Positions 1 to 9,800 of a stretch of DNA of 64,000 nucleotides are shown here, piece by piece (the stretch's first letter is position 1; each line of letters starts with the position of its first letter). Source of the DNA: Struthidea cinerea (Eukaryota > Chordata > Aves > Passeriformes > Corcoracidae); the NCBI GenBank assembly GCA_013397865.1, contig VZTI01004543.1:1-64000 (forward strand). Direction: 5' to 3'. The translations under genes and the position numbers were made by a program. The notes below the pieces were generated by a model. That model was not told where the DNA came from and searched no databases. It saw only the letters and a list, made by a program, of their open reading frames with translations.

Positions 1-107
1 CATTATCAAACATGAAAAGCACACTCACTGGTTCCTTTTATACTCATAGGTTTCTGCACTTTTTTTTGACTATATAAAATGCGTTTAGTGTTTGTGCTCT
101 TCTACAG

Positions 108-157
108 AGTAAAAAAGCTGGAGAGAATAAAAAACTAGCAAACAACATTTTATCACT
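108..157 (+). CDS. BUB1B: Possible additional upstream BUB1B exon
   Basis: A pyrimidine-rich tract and tctacag acceptor (AG at 106-107) precede a 50-nt open segment reading SKKAGENKKLANNILS plus two bases, followed by a weak donor GTGAAG at 158. Its outgoing phase (two bases left over) is exactly what the exon at 642 needs, giving ...ILSLPIMEASLED. That resembles the human stretch ahead of the secure exon only loosely. The donor is poor and the exon very short, so this is a candidate, not a firm call. The true preceding exon may lie left of the window. Confidence 0.28.
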
Positions 158-641
158 GTGAAGAAAAAACACGTTGTATGGGAGTTTCTTAATCTAGAGC
201 TGAGTTGGATTTGCTGGCTGTTAGTATATAAACATGTATACCATGCTGAAGGTGTTTTTTTCTTGGGAGGTTCCTTGAAAACTGTGCTGATTATAATTAG
301 GAGGAGTTATTTCCCACCCAACCCTTCACTGCTTTGAAAGCACTGAAATTTTATAGCAAAGGGAGTGATAAATATTCAGTATTTCTTCTGTTGTAGCAGT
401 CAGATTTGGTGGATGAGAAGATCAAAGAAATCATCTGTAGAGTAAGATTCTGAGTATAATCAATCATTAAAACTGAAATGAAGCTTTGACATGACTACTG
501 GCTTTCTGCTAGGGACGGGAAAGAACTTCTTCATGTTAATTAAATCTGGGTGTGAACAGTATCCTCTCCTAGTGCCCAGGTTGACATTATCTACAACTTG
601 TATCTTTGGGAAGTCTGAGTAGTTGATGGCTTTTTTTACAG

Positions 642-823
642 CCCGATCATGGAAGCAAGCCTGGAAGATACTCGCTCATCAGGTTCTTCAGTCTCAGGAG
701 GTTCTCTGTCCTCTGTTACACAAATGTCTGCTATTAAATATCTGCAGATCACTGAGAAACTGGAGCTGGCTCAGAGCTTGCCTGCTGAAGTGGTTACTGA
801 TTCTGGAGGTGGAAACGTTACTG
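642..823 (+). CDS. BUB1B: BUB1B exon: linker before the kinase-like domain
   Basis: Acceptor tttttttacag at 631-641, donor CTG|GTTAGT at 824. The first base completes a codon begun in the previous exon. It then reads PIMEASLEDTRSSGSS and further IKYLQITEKLEL, matching the serine-rich linker of vertebrate BUBR1 ahead of the kinase-like domain. It ends one base into a codon. Confidence 0.9.
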
Positions 824-3800
824 GTTAGTACTACCCTGAATTTCACTCACAACAAACAACTTGCAGCTGTCGCTAAAGGTGGGGGGGTTTTTTGTACTTC
901 CTGTATCCCACTGTGCTTTGTGTGTTTCCCATTGCTATGACTTGTGACTGAACTTGTCTCCCTTGTCTGAAGCAGCAGTGAGGTGCAGTACAGGATGCTT
1001 GTCAGCATCCAAAGCATGTCAATATTAAGGTGACAGAGAAGTTACTTAAGGTAGTAAAGCAGGTCGTCTGTAGGAATAATAAGGTCAAATTCCAAAATTA
1101 AAAGTTTGGACTGAATGGCAGTAATAACTTCTAAGACGGCTTTATTTTGGTTTGTCTTCATTTTTTCTCAAGTCATACTGTGTGTCTCCTGATGTGCTGG
1201 TAAGCTACTACTTTGAAAAAGATGGATATGAATTTGGAGTCTAGTGCAAGTTGCGTAATTTTGGTTTAAATCTGTACTTTTAACTCTGCTGTAAATTGTT
1301 GTGCTGCTTCACAGTATCATCCTTATTTCTATTGAGGGAAAACAGTACTGGTACTTAAATACTCAATTTCTTTGCGTTTTTTTCTTCCAGTTAAAGGCCT
1401 TTATTTCTCTCTGTTCTAAATATTTAGATTACAGTTAGAACAGAAATGGTCACAAAAAGCCATGAAAATCTGGCCTGTGGAATTAGATGTGTGTTGAATG
1501 ATGGTTTTCAAGTTGTTTAACCTGCTTTAGCTCCTTTGATTTTGGTTTACGGTGCTTAGAATTGCGTATTTGAAAATTCGCAGTGTATCTGCTCTGGAGA
1601 ATTATGTTCTCATGTGCCTGCTGACTATTTTATGATGAAGCACGCTTGGGACCTGGAATGAAAATACAATTAGAAGTGATGTCACTGAAATAGCTGGAAT
1701 ATTTTGGATGCATCTTTGACTTGTTTTTGTCATATGTACTAATCTTTAGAGCAAGATGAAAAATCTCTTCAGAAAAAAAAGAAAGCATTTGTTCATATGT
1801 TTTAATGGTCCTTTCTTAAACTTTGGATCTTTCCTGTTGCTTTGTTTCTTGATTTCTGCACATCTGTCTTTAACTGCAGCTCTCACCCTGGATGTAGTAA
1901 TTCTTAATACTGTGTAAAGAATAAAAATTACTTCGGATGTCTGTTAGTTTATTCCTGCAAAATATGCCAGTAAATTTCCTAGGTTTGTGATGGCAAAAGC
2001 TTGGAACACGTTGTAGCCTCCAGCCTACTTTGTTTCCTGGATCTACTTTCACAGAATTGCTTCCTGAGCAGTACTTACTGCAATGCTTTTCGAATAAATA
2101 TGGGTATAACAGTAGATACTCCGGTTCTTACCTGTGTACTGTAAAAGTTTAAAATGTTCTCTCTCATTACAGCCGTGACATTTGGGAGAAGGCAGTAGAG
2201 GCCATCTAGTTCTTGTGTTTTATCTCAAATGATCAGGCAGAGTAAACACTTGAGGCTACCTCAGCTTTTTACAGATCACCTCGTCTATTGAATGACCTTA
2301 TCTTCTATTATGAGGGAAATTAAGTCCAGTCCTGCGGGGAATTATCTTAGGTGTCTTCCAGGAGAAAAAAAAGCCATTAAATTCTTAACATTGCAGTGAC
2401 CAGCAGAGTTTCCCTAAACCCCATAGTGTAAAAACCCCAAACTGATCACTTGCTCTGGGCATGGATTTAGAAAATGAGTGTTAGTTTGCAGCATGAGTTT
2501 GAACTCTGCTGTGGCTGAAATAATTCAGAGCTTTGTCTCTTGTGAAAGATGCATTTTGCATGATGCTACAGTAAAACCCTTGAGACCTCCTGATAAGAGT
2601 GTGTAGGGCAGGTATAAAGACAAGGGTCACATTGACTTCCCAGAACTATTGGAAAGAGATGAATTGACTTGCTAAGAGGTAGTAAATCAGAATGTGGATT
2701 GAAAGCTTTGAGTATCCAGGTTACTTTTACTGACAGGTATAACCAAGCTGCAGAGAGTTAACACAATTTCAGCTCATCTCTTCATGTTGTTTGTTTTCTT
2801 AGGGGATGATGTGGCTCCGTTCCTGTGGAGCCCTGAACAGCGTAAAAAGCTTTTAGGTTCTGTGCTAGCATCACTGGTTGCTTCTCCAGATTTTCACTTG
2901 GAGACTGGAGCTCTGCCTCACATGGAGGTCGAGAAAGATGTTGAGCTGGGTAGGTGTGCCAGACCCTCTGCAGTGCAGAGTTTGTGTTCTGATGGGTTTG
3001 ATTTATGGTTCGTATTCACCCTCTTAGTTTTTTGTGGTGCAGGTGGGGAATGACTTGGGAACAGCTGTTTACTGTGACAGATTATGAATGTAAACTTTCA
3101 TCACAGGAAATGAGACTTACTGCATCAAAATGGAATACTGGAACAATGAAGAATACAAGATGTTTTTTGCCATTCCAGCTGGATGCATTTTCCAATGGGA
3201 TGCAAAGGGATTTGCAATAAAGGTAACACACGTGATGGTTATTGTACAAGAAGTGTGAAATGGTAAAATCTCATCCATTAATATAAACCCCTAATTTCTG
3301 AATTCCGTGCATGAAGTTTGCTACTTCAAGTCCTCTTCGTAATTGTGGATCTAGATTAAAGTTTCTGACTGCGAAAAATGTCTTCTTTGGTCAAGGGGGA
3401 GTGGAAAAAAAGAGGATGAGAAGAATATGAAGATGAGCAATTTTCACTTTATTCCAAAAATAAATGTTCTTCTTATGTACCTTCTTGTAGGTGTATTCTC
3501 AGCCTGTGCCTTGGGATTTTTATATCACCCTTGAGTTACAGAAGCGTTTGAATTGTGACTTTGACCAGAGCTTCAGTGAGAATTGCAGCTGTTACCTGTA
3601 CCAGGATGGTTGTGCCATTGTGCACAGAGATACAAATTGTTTCACACTCAGGGTCAGTACAGACAAACCAAGGACAATTCTTAGCAAACTCCTGCTTGGG
3701 TGCCAGTAGTGAGTTTGGGGTGGTGTTATGCTCATTGCTGAAGATCTGCTCCTGTTCAATCCTGCAATACAGATGCTCTGGTCTTGATCTGTGTACAAAT

Positions 3801-6800
3801 CACAGCTCTCTGTTAATGCCTCAGTTGGATCTGGTTTCTCATTCATAGATCATGTGCTTCTCAGAGACAATCTTGAACCAATTTTTCACATTTTCTGTCT
3901 TTGTGAGTCATAAATGACTGGAGCCAAGAACCACATGTTATTCCACAGCAAGATTGGCATCTAAAGCTGTTGTTTAACTTGACCTCTTTCAATACATTGC
4001 AGTCAGCTATAGCAAGGTTGTAGCATTTAATGTCTTGCTGAATGATTAACACTTTAAGTCTTGGAAGTGCGTTTTGAAATGTTGCATGCAATAGCATTGA
4101 AATTAGATAGTAATTTCAGTCTTCAGTTCAATTTCCCCCTCCTGATCTTTGTCCAATTTTGAATAATAATGTTTCCTAACAGTTTACTGTTTTTGTAATT
4201 CTGTCTGGGCTGATCATGGGCAAAATCTGATTACACTGAATTTAGGGTGGGACCGTTACCTCTGTACAGATGAATAATGAAACAAAAGGTGAGCTATAAA
4301 TATTTCACCTAATCTAAGATAGAAGGGTACAGATATAGATGTTTATTCTCTTTTCAGGATATTCTCCGTGACCGTAAGTTCATCACAAAGGAAATCCTCT
4401 TCTTGGTTGTTCATGATCTTCTGCATGTGGTAGAGAAGCTGCACAAAGCAGAGATTGTCCATGGAGATCTGAGGCCAGAGATGTTGTTTCTGGGAGACAG
4501 GTTTGTCTCTTTCTATGAGTATGGGAGGTACAGAACAGTCATTTCAGCTACAGCTCCGGTGCTGCTCTAACTTCTACCCTTGAGCTGGGGTACTGAAGTA
4601 CTGAGGCCTGAAAAACAGGCCCTGAGCTAAAGCTGACGTCTAGTTGAACCTTCCAACCAAATATTATATTTGTATCCACTCATTAACAAAGTATCATTAG
4701 CAATATGATCTATGTATCCACTCATTGTTGAAACATGTATTCACCTTCCTGTATTTAGAAACCAGATAAAGCCACACCTGGGTTTTGGGGGTGTCGGAGC
4801 AAAGGGAACTCCCTGGGTTGTTCCTTAAGCCCTGGCCAGGCTTTGGGAGGACCCAGGAGGAGGCTGACCCTAGATGTTCCCGCACTGGAAGTTGTGTGAG
4901 CTTGTTTATTGCACCCTCTCCAAGCTGGGCCCTGTCTCAGCACAGTCGGAAGCTTCTTTGCCTGTGGGTGGACACACCTGGAGGAATTCCCAGTTCTGGG
5001 AGGGGCTCTCCAGTGCTTGGATGTGACAGGGGTCCCCAGCTGCTGTGTGGCTCTGGAGGATGGTGAAGCTTTAGGGTCACTGGTACTGTATCTCAATCCC
5101 TGTAGGCAATCTTTGGTAGCAATGCTGAGGTGCATTGCTGAGCTTCTCCTTGTGTAATTCTTTACAGTTTTGCATTATAGAAAATTACACTATTCCTTAA
5201 GCTGGTTTCTGTGCCTCTTGTGCTGAGCCTGCCCACTGGCAAAACAGATACTGATTTTGCAGTCCAGGTTTTTTAGGCTCCAGTGGATTCTGATAAGAGT
5301 GAAAACATTTGATTTGGGAATAAACCTTTCTGTAGAAATAGTATACATTGACGTTGTAAAACTTACGCTCAACAAAATAGTTTTGCTATTGTCTGTGTTT
5401 TTAAATTTCTGCTTTACCAAGGTTCTGGACCGCTAAGTCAGTATGGTTCATAACTTGCCTTTGGCTTTACATATCTGAAACCCAGGAAATTAGAAGACAT
5501 GCAACAGGTGGGTCTGGAATATCCAGATACCCTTAAACAAAGTGTTCAGCTTCCTCTGCAGTCCAGCTTGTACCTTGATGCATAGACCTAATTTTCTTCT
5601 TTAAGCTCTTTCCCATGTTATGTCAACAAAGTCACGTATCCCTTAGAATGTGATTTGTGAACTAAGTGTGGTGATGCCTGGAAATAGAACGCAAACTCTT
5701 CCAGACCACGTTAGAATGATAATATAAAAGCAAACCTTTACTTGAAAGATTTCAGGTACACAGTATGGCAAAAAACAGCACTCAGAATTAGATCCTTACA
5801 ATTGGTAAGATCGGGCAATTAGAATATCTGACCAATATTGTACAATTAGAGGAGCAGTTGGTTAGGTAATCTCCCCCCTGGGTTCTGCCCTCCTACCCTA
5901 CCTTTATTATGCCTGTGACTATGTGGTGCAAAGTAAATTGTCCTTGGAAAAGTAACAGGCAAGACAACAAAATTTTAGGAATGTGTCAATAAGCACCTGT
6001 TCACTGTGGGAAGGAAGGTGGGAAAGTACTAGAAGTTACACTGAGGCACTTAACAGTCTACAAAGCTACAAATACGCGAAGATTACATCAAAGCTAAAAA
6101 CTTCAGGCATCAGTGGGAAGCCAGTAACCAGAATGTCTAATGAATCGGGTGTAATTCTATTACATAAATTCACTGGGGCTGTTCTTAGTTATCACCGATA
6201 TGTTAAAAATAGCTATTAAATTTAAATTTACTTTGAGCCTACAGTCATCTAACATGCATACTCACAATATATTTTACTTGTAATTTCTTTGTGATTATTT
6301 TATTAATAACTTACTTATATAATTATTTATAAATTACATACCTGTACTATGCAAGTTCTAGTATTTTCTTCACATCCTGCAATGGGTTGTCTTGCACATC
6401 CCTTAGGATGCTGTATCCTCTTTTGGAAGTCACTGATCTAATAATGGCTTGATGGACTTGGATATCTCCTGCTGGATTTCTCTGTGGCAAATACCAAACA
6501 AACAACTAGACAATTGCAAAAGGACAAGTGCATAGTACAAATTACAAAATAAGATCACAGCATACAAGTATGTAAAAATAGTAGTGAGAGCTGTGGTATG
6601 TGGATATTGTTGGCTTGGCAGCCGTCAATAGAGATATTCCTCCCTGCCCTTCCTGTTTTTCCTCCCTCACATGTAGACTAGGAAAAGTTTGTAGAAGTAT
6701 TATCAAGCTTAAATATTTTTTGTGTCAAGTGTTCTGAGATTTAGAAGGAGAGGGAGAAGTGCAAAACATTACACTGATGCTGGATTGATTTTTGCCTTTT

Positions 6801-9800
6801 TGCTTTTATCTAATCTCTATATTCTTTACATATGTATATATTTGTAGCTCTGTAGCCTATTATTGTATTTGTAGCTAGCATGTTACCTACTCTATTAGAC
6901 AGAAAGACAAAATAAATTCCCCAGGAGCTCCAAGCCCTGGGGTCCAAGGTTAGGCTCTCTGGGAGCCAAAGTTGAAAACCAGCTCTTTGAGACACATTTT
7001 CATAAACAAAGTTTAGTTCCTATCCAAGTTGGGGGGGGCAGGGGGAGAGGGTTAGAAAAGGATAGAACCGGGGAGGAATTACCTCATCACCTATGACTCT
7101 AACTGGGGATTCTTCTCAGTTATGCTAATTTGCTAAACATATTAAAATTGTATCCGCTTTATGTTACGTGTGCATCTTTGGTGCTTTTCATCCAGCATGT
7201 CATATACCATAAGGATCCTTATAAAGGTAACCCCTTTTTATCACCTGTGTCTGGCTCATAGTTTCAGGACCAGTGAAAAGGCATCACACTCTTCCCACAG
7301 TCCACAAACTGTGTTTCAGATAACTGTTACAAATATGAAAACAGCATCATCCTCAATCCTTTAGTGTTTCATGTTGCTTACTGTGGAGACAGCAGTATCA
7401 TTCCTAAGTTCCCTGCTGTGAGCCCTTGCCATCCAGGGCAGCCCTTGCAGCAGTAGTTCTGACAGCAGCCATCAGAGGGGAGCATTGACATGGCTAAGAT
7501 TCACCTTCACTGTGCTGTTAAATTTAATTCCAAAAAAAAAAGGAAAAAGTTTGTTGGATTGTCTTCTGCCTCACATGCTTCCATTGCTCAGGATCTGCGA
7601 TGCGTTTTCTAATGAGGAGGTGCCAAATGCTCTGAAGATGGTGGATTTCTCTCACAGTCTGGATTTGAGGGTACTGCCTCGAGTCAGCTTGCCCTACAAC
7701 TTTCCCACAGCTCAGACCCCTCATGGACAACAGCTTCTGGCAGAAAGTTCTCTTCCTTATCAGGTTAGTCTCTATTTTGTAGGATATCTTAATTTCTGTG
7801 TTCCTTTACAAAACCCATTTTTTAAGTTAAAATTTACAAGTGCTATGGAAAGCTCTGATCAATAAATACTGAATAAAGAGAATTTTACATCTGATGGAAT
7901 CTTTGGCATTAAGTGAAAGGATTAGCAGCACTGTTCAGTGATTTTTAACTAGTGTATTTATTTAGAAACCTACAATGAAAACAGAATTTTACCTTTTGAA
8001 GTTTTCTTGCTTAACAGGTCTCTGGAAGATTCTGGTGCAAAGATGGTTCAGACTTAAATGTGTGAAAGCAATAAGAGCAGAAAGTGATAGACATTGAACT
8101 TTGTCATCTTCATTGTGATTACAGGTAGACTTGGTTGGCATTGCAGATATAGTCCATTTGATGTTGTTTGGGGATCATATCCAGGTCTATCAGGAGAATT
8201 CGATCTGGAAAATCTGTCAAAACCTATCAGAGTAAGTCCTTTTGCAGAGGGGGCTATTGGGAAAGAAGAGACATCTAACTTCATTTTCTTTATAGTGGTA
8301 CTATCTTCAGAGCTTACAACATACAACTTTGGGCTGTTTTTGTCCAGTTGAGATGATTTTGCTTTTTCCATCCTTTCAGATGAGACTGACAATCTCTCTG
8401 CACCTTACAGATCAAGCTTGGAGAAGTTTGTAAGTGGGTGGGTGGTGAGGGAGGCAAAGATCACATGAGTATGTTGCTTCAGAAATGGGTTAGTTTGGCT
8501 TTCTGCTTTCTTTTTCATTCTAATAGGACACTGATGGCAGGGTGTAACAGTTGTAGAAACAGTACATGTGCACAGCAAAGAAAATAATTAAAAACTGTCA
8601 TCTAAGATACAAGTGTTCAAACAGCTGCTTTTTGGAAGCTGCTGTTTGTCTCAGGTATTAAATTCTACTGCTCTCTTTTAGCCATGTGTTTAGGCTGTAT
8701 GTCTGCTCTGCCTTCCTGTGCCCTTTGTTTGTTCTTAGACTGAACATTTGTTCATTTTGTTAGGCACATACTGCAGATTTTTTTGCCTTGGCATTTCATA
8801 AGGATTTTCCAGAGTTCTGCACTCATGACAGCAATTACTGGATGGGTATCTGATTCAGCCTCATGGATCACTCCTAGGACCGTTGCTTTAGGAAAACCTA
8901 CTACCAGCGTGGGAGTTGTCCAGTTCCCTAGCAACCTGCGCTGCTTACATCTCTCAGTTTGTTGTATACAGCCTTTGGAAAAAATCCCATCTCCTTAAGA
9001 TGTGTACAGGGGAAAAAAATGCCTTTTTTTTTTTTTTTCTTTCCTGGGTATATATCTGGTTTTCTACTATGATATCATTCCCTTAATTCTGCAAGAGATT
9101 AAATTGAGCTGCTGCAGATGAAGCTACATAAGGCCTGAGTTGAGAAGGTTGGGATATGGTGTCAGGGACCTGATCAGGATGTGGATACTGGAAAAAGAGC
9201 AATAATTGTCTGGATAACTGGAACAGGAGGAAACAGGAAGTTGGGAAACAGGAGTTGGGAAGTATAGGGCTGGCTGTCTCTCAGTGGAGTTTGGAGGGGA
9301 GGGGTTAATTGGAAAGGAATTGTAGTCAAAGCTAGGGATGCTGGATTCAAAAATTAGGATTTTGGGTCGAGGTAGAGCTTGGAGGGGAACTTGAGGAGTG
9401 AGACCTGTGAAGGGCTAAAGGAGCCACAGCAGGAAGAAGGTAAAGCCTGGGCATGAGTTCTGTGGAGCTGGAACCAGGCTGTAATGGCTTCTCGCTCACC
9501 TGTGTGCATCAGTTCATAATTTGGGAGTTCAGACTGCAAATAAGGGATTCCTATTTTCCACCCTCTCTTCTGCTTTGCTTCTGAAAGTGTTATAGACTTA
9601 TCATTCATCATCTACACTTACTTTTCAATATCAGTCATTCCAAGAAATGTCTGCATAGGTGCTTTAGTTACACATTGTACTGAAGTCTTATATCAACAGT
9701 GTAAATGAGGCGTTTCATTATGTGGGCATAAGGAATTTGCACTGAATCTGTTTCCATTCACACATGTATCTTTTAGTATGTCTGGTTCTTATTGATTGAT

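Larger units (their letters stand above)
4501..7591 (+). other. BUB1B intron with possible LTR-like and coding-like remnant
   Basis: 3091 nt intron. 4750-5160 is GC-richer but has no recognised product. About 5690-6250 read on the minus strand looks weakly like a retroviral LTR tail (AATAAA-containing, T-rich stretches). 6347-6481 on the minus strand reads like a short coding segment. The rest shows nothing recognisable. Confidence 0.5.

Noticed and set aside
397..441. Possible BUB1B exon (ttgtag acceptor, 45 nt, GTAAGA donor)
   Set aside because: Its splice phase does not fit the exon at 642 in a productive frame, and the translation does not resemble BUBR1 convincingly.
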